The notes below the pieces were generated by a model. It was not told the origin of the DNA. It saw only the letters and a program-made list of their open reading frames with translations, and did not search any database. A stretch of 6,865 nt of DNA, from NCBI GenBank assembly GCA_031290325.1, contig JAITNU010000136.1:1-6865 (forward strand), read 5' to 3'. Source of the DNA: Treponema sp. Its GTDB lineage: Bacteria; Spirochaetota; Spirochaetia; Treponematales; Breznakiellaceae. Below are positions 1 through 6,799 of the stretch, piece after piece (position 1 is the stretch's first letter; the number at the start of each line of letters is the position of its first letter). The position numbers were made by a program, and so were the translations under genes.

Positions 1-1286
1 AGACCGGCACCCCTGCCCGAATCGCCGGGGATTCCATTGATTACGCCCAACTGGAACGGCAGGATGGGGAAGCTCCGGTCCCCTTTTCCTTTGACGTGGA
101 ACCCCAGGGCGCCCCGGAGCGGAAAGGCTCCCTGGATCGCCCCTCGGTTCCCTGCTGGATCACCTGCACCACCCCTAAGACCCACGAAATCATCAGGGCA
201 AATATCCATCGCTCTCCCCTGTACGGTGGGAAAATCGTGGGCCTCGGGCCTCGGTACTGTCCGTCTATCGAGGATAAGGTGGTCCGCTTCCCTGAACGGG
301 ACCATCATCACCTCTTCATCGAGCCTGAAGGATGCGCCACCAATGAAATGTACCTCAACGGGGCCTCGAGTTCCCTGCCTGAAGATGTGCAGCAGGATTT
401 CATCCAGAGTATACCAGGTTTGGAGAAGGCCCGGATCGTGCGGCCTGCCTACGCGGTGGAGTACGATTACCTGGACCCCCTGGACCTCTACCCCACCCTG
501 GAATCCAAACGCCTTGCCGGACTGTTCGTGGCAGGCCAGACCAACGGCAGTTCCGGCTACGAGGAAGCAGCAGCCCAGGGCATCATGGCGGGGATTAACG
601 CGGCCATGCTGCTGCGGGGGGATCCTCCCCTGATCCTGGGCCGGGCCGAGGCGTACATCGGGGTGCTGGTGGACGACCTCACCACCCTGGGAACCAAGGA
701 ACCCTACCGGATGTTCACGAGCCGGGCTGAACACCGCCTGGTGCTGCGCCACGACACGGCAGATACCCGGCTCAGTCCCAAGGCCCGGGCGCTGGGGCTT
801 GTGGATGAGCAGCGCTGGGAACGGTTTCAGAAGAAGACCCAGACCCTGGAGGAAATTGTCGAACTCCTCCGCAGCCGGAAGGTTCCCGGCAGACTAGAAC
901 AGGAACGGACCGGGGCGGCCCTCGGTTCCCACGCAGGGGATACCCTGGAGCACACCCTGAGGGATTCCACAGTACGAGTGGAGGACATCTTCCCCTACGC
1001 CCCGGAATTAAGGGAGTACCCTGGGGAGTGGTTTGAGCGGGCAGTGCTGGATGTGAAGTACGCGGGGTACATTGAAAAGGAACAGCGGGCAGCCCTCAGA
1101 ACCGCCAAGATGGATGCCGTCAAGCTGGACCCTGCCCTGGACTATGTGGCCATCACCGGCCTTTCAGCAGAGGCGCAGGAAAAGCTCCAGGTGGTCAGAC
1201 CCCTCACCGTGGGACAAGCCGCCCGGATACCGGGGGTACGCCAGGGGGACATCGCCCTCCTCATGGTACTGGCGAAGAAATCATGA
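1..1286 (+). CDS. mnmG: MnmG (GidA), tRNA uridine-5-carboxymethylaminomethyl modification enzyme, 5'-truncated by the window edge
   Basis: MnmG is an FAD- and NADH-dependent cytoplasmic enzyme. With the GTPase MnmE it installs (carboxymethyl)aminomethyl groups on U34 of certain tRNAs. The frame is open from the window start: bases 1-2 finish a Lys codon and the first full codon is at 3, giving KTGTPARI as in the family. The remaining 427 residues lack about 200 N-terminal residues (usual length near 620-630), including the first FAD-binding glycine motif. Both family signatures are present: GPRYCPSIEDKVVRF at 246-290, whose Cys (codon 258-260) matches a functionally important family cysteine, and AGQTNGSSGYEEAAAQG at 531-581. 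TKEPYRMFTSRAEHRL follows. The C-terminal helical domain that contacts tRNA and MnmE runs to the TGA at 1284-1286. The stop overlaps the next start as ATGA. The gene is often followed by rsmG elsewhere; here a Crp/Fnr gene follows. The family call is secure. Confidence 0.97.
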   Translation, partial: TGTPARIAGDSIDYAQLERQDGEAPVPFSFDVEPQGAPERKGSLDRPSVPCWITCTTPKTHEIIRANIHRSPLYGGKIVGLGPRYCPSIEDKVVRFPERDHHHLFIEPEGCATNEMYLNGASSSLPEDVQQDFIQSIPGLEKARIVRPAYAVEYDYLDPLDLYPTLESKRLAGLFVAGQTNGSSGYEEAAAQGIMAGINAAMLLRGDPPLILGRAEAYIGVLVDDLTTLGTKEPYRMFTSRAEHRLVLRHDTADTRLSPKARALGLVDEQRWERFQKKTQTLEEIVELLRSRKVPGRLEQERTGAALGSHAGDTLEHTLRDSTVRVEDIFPYAPELREYPGEWFERAVLDVKYAGYIEKEQRAALRTAKMDAVKLDPALDYVAITGLSAEAQEKLQVVRPLTVGQAARIPGVRQGDIALLMVLAKKS

Positions 1287-1942
1287 ATCTTTTTCTCTTA
1301 CGCGGATTTCCCCTGTTTGAACACATCAACGAATCCGAGTTGCACGGGGTATTGACCTGTCTGGGCGCCCGGAACGCTGTTTATGATAAGGGCAGTTTTA
1401 TTTCCCTTTCCGGGGATACCCTGCGCTATATCGGGGTCATAGAAAGCGGTTGTGTGCACATGATAAAAGAGGACCTCTGGGGAGGAAAATCGATCCTCAT
1501 GGTGCTGCGCCAGGGGGAGCTTTTTGGCGAATCCTTTATTTGCAGCCAGACCTTTGCGGCAAATGTGTCCTTTCAGGCTGCCGCTAATTCGACCATTCTC
1601 TTTCTCCCCTTCAATCGGGTACTGCGATCCTGTTCAAAAACCTGTATCTTTCACCAGCGGATGATTGAAAACATGGTGACTCTCATTGCACTGAAAAACA
1701 TCCGCTTTATTGAGAAACTGGATATCATTTCAAAGAAGTCGATTCGGGAGAAGCTCCTGACCTTTTTGTCCCAGGAAGCCCAGGCCGCGGGAACCACGAC
1801 CATTACCCTTGCCCTGGGAAGACTGGATCTGGCAGCTTATCTTGGTGTTGACCGAAGCGCCCTGACCAGGGAACTTGCCCGCATGAAAGGGGAAGGACTG
1901 CTGGACTACCAGAAAAACACCTACACCCTCTATAAGCAATAA
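1283..1942 (+). CDS. Crp/Fnr-family transcriptional regulator
   Basis: A 219-residue cytoplasmic DNA-binding regulator of normal length for the family. Residues ~8-120 form the cyclic-nucleotide-binding-like beta barrel, opening with GFPLFEHINESEL and containing GELFGES at 78-84. A dimerisation helix spans ~122-145. A winged helix-turn-helix occupies ~150-217, with RLDLAAYLGVDRSALTRELA (180-199) as the helix-turn-helix. The Arg-Ser/Thr pair that grips cAMP phosphate in E. coli CRP is replaced by Ala-Asn (93-94), so cAMP binding is unlikely. There is no N-terminal four-cysteine FNR cluster. A CX3C pair (C117, C121) followed by FH sits just before the dimer helix, as I recall in clostridial relatives. 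The ligand and targets are unknown. The ATG overlaps the mnmG stop and has no clear Shine-Dalgarno sequence, which suggests coupled translation. The start is supported because the PLF...EL opening is typical of the N-terminus. Confidence 0.92.
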   Translation: MNLFLLRGFPLFEHINESELHGVLTCLGARNAVYDKGSFISLSGDTLRYIGVIESGCVHMIKEDLWGGKSILMVLRQGELFGESFICSQTFAANVSFQAAANSTILFLPFNRVLRSCSKTCIFHQRMIENMVTLIALKNIRFIEKLDIISKKSIREKLLTFLSQEAQAAGTTTITLALGRLDLAAYLGVDRSALTRELARMKGEGLLDYQKNTYTLYKQ

Positions 1943-1954
1943 GACTCAGAACGT

Positions 1955-4162
1955 CTAACCTTGCTCTGCAAGGGCAAAAAACCGTGCGCTTTCTTCCTGC
2001 GCTGTTATGACAAAAGGATTCTCGGCGATGTTGCCCAGCACCGCAGCCTGTTCATCCTTGTTCCGGTAAGTAATCCCCCGGAAAGGATCCGTGTAATCCT
2101 TGAGTTTGGTTTTATAGACCTGGGCTTCAATACTGCGGCGGATACTGATGCTGTGCCCGATAAGACGCTTCCACTGTCCGGTGTTGATCACCAGGGCGCT
2201 GGCCTGGTGAGGATCCTCCAGGAAACGGAGCACCTGCAGCGCGTTGAGGGCCTTGTCCAGCGGATATTCCTGCCAAAGCCCTTCATATTCAGTATGAATC
2301 GCCTCCCATGAGGCAAGCTTTCCACCACAGATTGCCCCCCGCAGGGCATCGGCCTTTGCTTCAGGCACGAGCTGCCCCCCGAGATTAACCCAATCCAGGG
2401 CAATGGGTTCGGGGTACGCCTCCTGGAAACGGTTAAAATCCCTCATAGCATGAGGGGTCTCAGGAGCGGCAAAAAATTCCAGCAGCGTCTTCACCCCGTA
2501 GTAACAGAGCATTTCGCGGTAGGCCCGGTACCCCTGGGCCGGTTTGATGATACGAACCTTATGGAGAGAACGTTCCAGCGTGCGATTCCCCACCATGAGG
2601 GAGAGGGATTCATCCTCCAGCATGACCCGCCCTACTCGGCGCAATTCCTTAGCATCAGCACAGGAAGGGAACTGGACCCTGCCTGCCCATTCCTCAAGCA
2701 AGCTCAGGGCATGGATGATTTCAGCCACCGTATCCGGGGCAAGGTAGGCCATTTCAATATGCTGTTTCCTGAAGATCCGTTTATCGCGGTTACGGAATTT
2801 CCAACTGTTCCGTTCAAGGGCATACATGTTGTACACCCACCAGTAAGCAGGCATCACTTCCCGGCGGGTATTATCAGCATTGTTGGTAACCAGGCTGAAA
2901 GGCAGGGGGATATGCAGTTCCGCAGGGTAGTTTCCCTTGGCGATCAGCGTATAACTGGCGAAGCGGCAGTTGTGTTTCAGCGTGCTCGACAAACCAGGCC
3001 AGAAGCCCCGGCCAGCGATGATTTCCCCGTCATTGCCCCGGCTGTTGTGATTGGAACCCACGGTGGCACCGGCAGCCATGTTGGATTGGCCCATGATCAT
3101 GGTGGCAATGAGAAAGGAGTTGTTGTGGTGCTGTTCGTGGGCAGGAAACACCAGGTTATTGAGGACCTCACAGCAGGAAACCGTTGAATTATCCCCCAGA
3201 ATCGAATGAATCACCCGTGCGCCGTATTTCAAGTTACAGTTATTACCCAGCACAAAGCGCACGGCCTTGCACCCGTAAAACACCCGGCACCCGTACCCGA
3301 CAATGCCGTTCACCAGTTCTACCCCTTCACCAATCTGGGTAGGGTCCTTAATATCTGACTTGATGGTGAGGTTCTTCAGCTTACTGGCGCCCTTGATATA
3401 GGCCGCGTCCCCCACCTGCACATCCTTGATGGTGAGGCAGTGCTTGATCACAGTCCCGTGGCCAATCACCCCGTAATACCCCCGCCGTGCATCAACTGAA
3501 CGCTGGGTAAGGTCCTTAAAAGCCGCCATGAGTTCCCGATCCTCGCGGTACACAGTCCAGAGATAGGCATCAGCGCAGATAAGATCATAAAAGGGCAGGA
3601 TACCCCGTCCCCCCGCCTCGTTCAGCGGCTCAATCCACACCCGCAGGCTCTCGTCTTCCCCCTCCTTGATGACCCCGGCGCCGAACTTTGAATGATTAGT
3701 GGTATCCATTTCATCTATCGAACTGAGGATAACCCCGTCGCCGATGATGTAATGGGAAAGGTAATGACAATCATGGAGCGCCGGATTGTCCCCAATGTCG
3801 CAGGATATGACGCGGCTGCGGGTAATGCCCACAGGCAGGGTGTAATCGTGATACCTCAGTATGCCCCCGCCGAGGCTGCCGATTCTCACCAGTCCTGCAA
3901 AGAGACAATCCTGGATCAACTGGGGATTAAACAGCTCCCGCACCCAGACATCCTCCCACGCGGCGCAGGAGTTGCGGTTAGTTTCCAGGACCTGTATTTC
4001 ATCAGCCGTGAGGTGCCGGTATCCCTCCTGCCGCGTGGGTGGGTAAAGCGCCTCCAGTTGGCGGTTGCGGAGGTAGTATTCATCCTCCCCTGGGGGAAGA
4101 TAGGGAGTAGTGATGAAGTCGTAGCCGTAACGGCCGGCAGATTCGGTAAGGACCGTGTTCAT
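1955..4162 (-). CDS. DUF4954 family protein with left-handed beta-helix-like core
   Basis: A 735-residue protein with no signal peptide or membrane segment, so probably cytoplasmic. Residues ~85-415 are rich in short Ile/Val/Gly repeats resembling hexapeptide turns of left-handed beta-helix acyltransferases and nucleotidyltransferases (for example IGDGVIL at 140-146, IGEGVELV at 277-284, LGNNCNLKYGARV at 305-317, ILGDNSTV at 321-328). Particularly family-like blocks are WIEPLNEAGGRGILPF (176-191), AGATVGSNHNSRGNDGE (364-380) and FASYTLIAKGNYPAELHIP (401-419). Residues ~430-735 are mostly helical. I assign it to DUF4954 from memory of these motifs. Sugar-nucleotide or acyl transfer is only a fold-based guess. 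The start ATG (4160-4162) overlaps the upstream AMMECR1 gene's TGA as ATGA. A GGGGAGG ribosome-binding site lies at 4170-4176, 7 bases upstream. The gene ends with TAG at 1955-1957, facing the Crp/Fnr gene. Confidence 0.88.
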   Translation of the reverse strand: MNTVLTESAGRYGYDFITTPYLPPGEDEYYLRNRQLEALYPPTRQEGYRHLTADEIQVLETNRNSCAAWEDVWVRELFNPQLIQDCLFAGLVRIGSLGGGILRYHDYTLPVGITRSRVISCDIGDNPALHDCHYLSHYIIGDGVILSSIDEMDTTNHSKFGAGVIKEGEDESLRVWIEPLNEAGGRGILPFYDLICADAYLWTVYREDRELMAAFKDLTQRSVDARRGYYGVIGHGTVIKHCLTIKDVQVGDAAYIKGASKLKNLTIKSDIKDPTQIGEGVELVNGIVGYGCRVFYGCKAVRFVLGNNCNLKYGARVIHSILGDNSTVSCCEVLNNLVFPAHEQHHNNSFLIATMIMGQSNMAAGATVGSNHNSRGNDGEIIAGRGFWPGLSSTLKHNCRFASYTLIAKGNYPAELHIPLPFSLVTNNADNTRREVMPAYWWVYNMYALERNSWKFRNRDKRIFRKQHIEMAYLAPDTVAEIIHALSLLEEWAGRVQFPSCADAKELRRVGRVMLEDESLSLMVGNRTLERSLHKVRIIKPAQGYRAYREMLCYYGVKTLLEFFAAPETPHAMRDFNRFQEAYPEPIALDWVNLGGQLVPEAKADALRGAICGGKLASWEAIHTEYEGLWQEYPLDKALNALQVLRFLEDPHQASALVINTGQWKRLIGHSISIRRSIEAQVYKTKLKDYTDPFRGITYRNKDEQAAVLGNIAENPFVITAQEESARFFALAEQG

Positions 4163-4707
4163 GGCGTATCCTCCCCAAAGACCGTAGCGGTAAAAGTGTA
4201 AAGCTGTGCCCCTGGTTCATCGTAAGCATGGGGAGCTAACCCGGCCTTAACGCAGATATAATCCAGGTAAGCATCCAGGTCCCAGCCCTGTTCAACCGGG
4301 ACCTGGGGGAGCAGCACCCCGGACCTGCCCCGGTGGGTGAGGTAGAGACCGTGGACCCCAACCTGAACCGACCGGGGATCAGCACAGGGTTCCATTGAGG
4401 ACAGGGCGGATATTTCGATATGACAGCGGCCCAACTCCTCAGTGGTGAGGGGAGGAAACCGGGGGTCTTCAAAGGCCGCTGCCGCAGCCATGAGGCGTAC
4501 TGTTTTTTCCAGGGCCCAGGGGGCACTCATCCTGCCGATGCAGCCCCTGAGCTTTGCTCCAATATGGAGGGTAACAAAGGCCCCGCAGGGCTGGGTCAGG
4601 CTGGCGCCTTCCTGCGGGTATACCCGCCCTTCCAGTCTGGCCGCGATAGTCTCCCGCGCACTGGCCAGGAGGGTCTTTTGTTCTTCAAGAGTCAACGTAA
4701 GATGCAT
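4159..4707 (-). CDS. amrA: AMMECR1 domain-containing protein (AmmeMemoRadiSam system protein A-like)
   Basis: A 182-residue protein that is almost entirely one AMMECR1 domain. Visible hallmarks are the opening helix LTLEEQKTLLASARETI (5-21), CGAFVTL (41-47), the signature LRGCIG (53-58), and AAAAAFEDPRFPPL (74-87), followed by HIEISALS (96-103) and LLPQVPVEQGWD. In bacteria this domain often occurs with a Memo-family protein and a radical-SAM enzyme (the AmmeMemoRadiSam grouping), whose chemistry I do not know to be established. Neither partner is seen here, so the symbol rests on domain type only. The frame stays open to a GTG at 4801-4803, but that has no ribosome-binding site and adds 32 residues that do not look like the family. 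The ATG at 4705-4707 has AGAGGA at 4711-4716 and begins where AMMECR1 proteins normally begin. Its stop overlaps the DUF4954 start by 4 bases, so the pair is likely co-transcribed and translationally coupled. Confidence 0.9.
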   Translation of the reverse strand: MHLTLTLEEQKTLLASARETIAARLEGRVYPQEGASLTQPCGAFVTLHIGAKLRGCIGRMSAPWALEKTVRLMAAAAAFEDPRFPPLTTEELGRCHIEISALSSMEPCADPRSVQVGVHGLYLTHRGRSGVLLPQVPVEQGWDLDAYLDYICVKAGLAPHAYDEPGAQLYTFTATVFGEDTP

Positions 4708-4742
4708 GGTTCCTCTTTTTGGGTATTTTCGATTTTTCAGGT

Positions 4743-4771
4743 ATTGTGCTCCAAGTCCGTATCTTTGACAA
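4743..4771 (-). promoter_or_regulatory. Candidate sigma-70-type promoter for the AMMECR1-DUF4954 operon
   Basis: Read on the minus strand, TTGTCA (4766-4771, 5 of 6 matches to TTGACA) and CACAAT (4743-4748, 4 of 6 to TATAAT) are separated by 17 bases. Transcription would start near 4735, leaving about 28 bases before the preferred ATG at 4707, with the ribosome-binding site in place. The -10 match is weak, so this is tentative. Confidence 0.35.
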
Positions 4772-4804
4772 GTCCACAATGGGGAAGGTGGGAAGGAATT
4801 CACG

Positions 4805-4833
4805 TTGACCCGTGAAATTGCTTCTGGTATACT
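4805..4833 (+). promoter_or_regulatory. Strong sigma-70-type promoter with extended -10 for the caspase/FGE-like gene
   Basis: TTGACC (4805-4810, 5 of 6 to consensus) and TATACT (4828-4833, 5 of 6) are separated by exactly 17 bases. The -10 is preceded by TG one base upstream (4825-4826), making an extended -10. Transcription should begin around 4840, giving a leader of about 23 bases before the ATG at 4863. No operator is obvious inside it, so the gene may be well expressed by the housekeeping sigma factor. Confidence 0.75.
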
Positions 4834-4848
4834 GGAATTATCATAATA

Positions 4849-4856
4849 AGAAGGAG
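4849..4856 (+). promoter_or_regulatory. Ribosome-binding site that fixes the ATG at 4863
   Basis: AGAAGGAG lies 6 bases before the ATG at 4863. An in-frame GTG at 4812 would lengthen the protein by 17 residues. It is rejected because it lies inside the promoter spacer, upstream of the predicted transcription start, and because it would put 17 extra residues ahead of a good signal peptide. Confidence 0.85.
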
Positions 4857-4862
4857 TATCCT

Positions 4863-6761
4863 ATGACTGCACTCAAGACTTTTTTGGTTTTCCTGGCCCT
4901 GGCATTTTTCCCCCTCTGGGTGCTATCGGCCCAGCAGAAATACGCCCTGGTGATTGGGAACGGGGTGTATACCAACATTACCGGGCTCAATAACCCGGTG
5001 AACGACGCCAACGACGTGACCACGGCCTTACAGGGCCTGGGGTTTCAGGTAGACAAGGTGCTGAACGGCAATCTTGAGCAGATGGAAAAGGCGGTGGAGC
5101 GTCTGAAGAACCGCCTCAGTAATAACGGCAGCGCCTACGGGTTTTTCTTTTACGCTGGACACGGGGTACAGTCCGGCGGGGAGAACTACCTGATCCCGGT
5201 AGACGCCAACATTGGCAACGAATCATCGCTCCGTCTGAGGGCACTCTCGGTACAGGTAGTGCTTGATGAGTTGAGCCAGGCGAGTAACCGGCTTAATATC
5301 GTGGTGCTGGACGCGTGCCGGGACAACCCCTTTGGGTGGTCCCGGGGCACTTCGCGGGGTTTGGTTGTGCTCAGTAATCCACCTGCTGACAGTATTATCG
5401 TGTATGCCACTGCCGCGGGTTCTGTTGCCAGTGACGGGCAAGGGCGCAACGGGCTGTTTACCAGCCAAATGCTCAAGAACCTGAAAACGCCCAGTCTGGA
5501 GATACGGGAGGTATTCCGACGTACGCGGGCTGATGTACGGAGCGCCAGCAGTAACGCCCAGCTTCCCGCGTTATATGACCAGTTTGACGGTCTGGCGTAT
5601 CTGAATGTAATGGCGCCTCAAACTCCCCGGAATGTGCGGGCAGGAACCCCGGGAACCGACCGCGTAACGCTGACCTGGGACAGCGCAGGTTCTGGGGTGA
5701 GTTACAAGGTTTATTACAACACCCAGAATGATCCGGCCCGCGCGAGTACCTTGGGCGATCTGGCTACAGGAACATCCATGGACGTAACCGGTATGGCGAG
5801 CGGGACAACCTACTACTTCTGGGTGTCTTCTGTGCAGGGCGGTGAGGAGAGCGGGAAATCACCGGTGGTAACGATACTGACCGCCGCTGTAAGGCCGAAT
5901 GTTCCCAGCGACATGGTGAAGATAAACGGCGGGACGTTTATGATGGGGAGTCCCGCGTCAGAAGCTTCACTATTTGATGATGAAGTACAGCATCGGGTAA
6001 CGGTTTTTTCATTTTATATGGGGAAGTATGAGGTAACAGTAGGGGAGTTTCGGCAGTTTGTGAACGCGACCGGCTATAAAACGACTGCCGAGACATCAGG
6101 CGGTGGGTATGTATGGACAGGTAGCGCTTGGGAGACCAAAGCGGACGCGAACTGGAAGAACCCGTATTTTACGCAGAGTGACAATCATCCGGTTGTACTG
6201 ATGAGTTGGTATGATGTAGTGAACTACTGTAACTGGAGAAGCCAACGTGAAAGCTTGACGTCGGTGTATACGATCAATGGGACAAATGTAACGTGGAACC
6301 GGAACGCCAATGGCTACCGGCTACCCACTGAAGCTGAATGGGAATACGCCTGCCGAGCGGGGACAACAACGGCGTATAATAGCGGAGCCACGGCGGAATC
6401 CCTGGTAGGGAAAGCGAATGTAGCGGATCTAACCGCAAAAGAAAAGAATCCTAACTGGACTATCGTCAATATACGAGATGGGTATGTAAATACTGCGCCG
6501 GTAGGAAGTTTCGCGTCGAATTCCTGGGGACTCTACGACATGCACGGGAATGTGTGGGAATGGTGCTGGGACTGGTATGGGAGCTATTCGAGTGGCGCTC
6601 AGACTGACCCCCTGGGCGCGTCCTCGGGCACGAACCGCGTGGGACGCGGCGGGAGCTGGACCAGCAATGGCCAGGACCTGCGCTCGGCGTCTCGGGGCAG
6701 CAGCACTCCGTCTTACCGGTACTACTACCTCGGTTTCCGCCTAGCCCGCCCCAGTTTATAA
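4863..6761 (+). CDS. Exported caspase-like peptidase (C14) - fibronectin III - FGE-sulfatase/C-type-lectin-fold fusion protein; possible DGR target
   Basis: A 632-residue protein. Residues 1-23 are a signal peptide (hydrophobic 7-20, probable cleavage after LSA at 21-23; no lipobox Cys), so it should be exported. Residues ~26-248 form a caspase-like domain opening with KYALVIGNGVY, with catalytic His100 in YAGHG and Cys152 in LDACRDNPF, both intact. Residues ~252-342 resemble fibronectin type III (TLTWD, GTTYYFWVSSV). Residues ~348-629 are an FGE-sulfatase domain: INGGTFMMGSP (354-364), HPVVLMSWYD, YRLPTEAEWEYACRAG (485-500), YDMHGNVWEWCWDWY (558-572), RGGSW (595-599), GFRLA (624-628). The two cysteines that bind copper in true FGE enzymes align with Ser601 and Leu606, so formylglycine synthesis is unlikely and a ligand-binding role is more plausible. 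The C-terminus resembles a DGR variable region. Substrate and ligand are unknown. Alternatives are an ordinary, non-diversified treponemal FGE-like surface protein, or a housekeeping exported protease. Confidence 0.9.
   Translation: MTALKTFLVFLALAFFPLWVLSAQQKYALVIGNGVYTNITGLNNPVNDANDVTTALQGLGFQVDKVLNGNLEQMEKAVERLKNRLSNNGSAYGFFFYAGHGVQSGGENYLIPVDANIGNESSLRLRALSVQVVLDELSQASNRLNIVVLDACRDNPFGWSRGTSRGLVVLSNPPADSIIVYATAAGSVASDGQGRNGLFTSQMLKNLKTPSLEIREVFRRTRADVRSASSNAQLPALYDQFDGLAYLNVMAPQTPRNVRAGTPGTDRVTLTWDSAGSGVSYKVYYNTQNDPARASTLGDLATGTSMDVTGMASGTTYYFWVSSVQGGEESGKSPVVTILTAAVRPNVPSDMVKINGGTFMMGSPASEASLFDDEVQHRVTVFSFYMGKYEVTVGEFRQFVNATGYKTTAETSGGGYVWTGSAWETKADANWKNPYFTQSDNHPVVLMSWYDVVNYCNWRSQRESLTSVYTINGTNVTWNRNANGYRLPTEAEWEYACRAGTTTAYNSGATAESLVGKANVADLTAKEKNPNWTIVNIRDGYVNTAPVGSFASNSWGLYDMHGNVWEWCWDWYGSYSSGAQTDPLGASSGTNRVGRGGSWTSNGQDLRSASRGSSTPSYRYYYLGFRLARPSL
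6642..6749 (+). repeat. Candidate DGR variable region (VR) at the 3' end of the caspase/FGE-like gene
   Basis: This segment encodes residues 594-629, from GRGGSW to GFRLAR. Between the fixed frames, the codons for T600, S601, N602, D605, S610, G612, S613, S614, Y618 and Y620-Y622 are acc, agc, aat, gac, tct, ggc, agc, agc, tac, tac, tac, tac. Each can be derived from AAC or AAT by changing only adenines, with the third base kept, while interspersed RSA, R, TPS and R codons look fixed. That is the pattern expected of adenine-directed mutagenesis. The GC-rich stretch 6729-6749 after the last variable codon would serve as the IMH-like anchor. No template repeat is in the window for comparison, and related non-DGR proteins can also have Asn/Tyr-rich tails, so the assignment is inferential. 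Confidence 0.5.
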
Positions 6762-6782
6762 GCCCGGCCCAGCAGGCCAGGC
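6762..6782 (+). repeat. Inverted repeat immediately after the stop codon
   Basis: GCC (6762-6764) and GGCC (6766-6769) pair with GGCC (6775-6778) and GGC (6780-6782) around the loop CAGCA, with one C-A mismatch. This is a 7-pair GC hairpin starting one base after the TAA. No T-run follows, so it is a poor intrinsic terminator. DGR variable regions often have a hairpin or cruciform just downstream, so its place is suggestive. Confidence 0.45.
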
Positions 6783-6799
6783 GTAGTAGCTGCGGCGAC

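Noticed and set aside
37..633. 198-codon plus-strand frame overlapping mnmG
   Set aside because: A different frame within a clearly conserved mnmG sequence, with low-complexity Pro/Ser/Arg composition.
1942..1973. CCTTGC/GCAAGG hairpin (1959-1973) and a weak AGAC/GTCT repeat between the convergent genes, considered as a bidirectional terminator
   Set aside because: The 6-pair stem lies within the last codons of the DUF4954 gene, and neither strand has a T-run after it; the other stem is only 4 pairs.
2450..3187. 245-codon plus-strand open frame opposite the DUF4954 gene
   Set aside because: It is antisense to a well-supported protein, has no recognisable domain, and is a by-product of the GC-rich codon pattern.
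4765..4770. Perfect TTGACA on the plus strand as a second rightward promoter
   Set aside because: No -10-like hexamer appears 15-19 bases downstream; the following sequence is G/A-rich.
4159..4803. Longer AMMECR1 reading frame starting at GTG 4801-4803
   Set aside because: No ribosome-binding site, the extra 32 residues do not resemble the family, and the ATG at 4705-4707 has AGAGGA in place.
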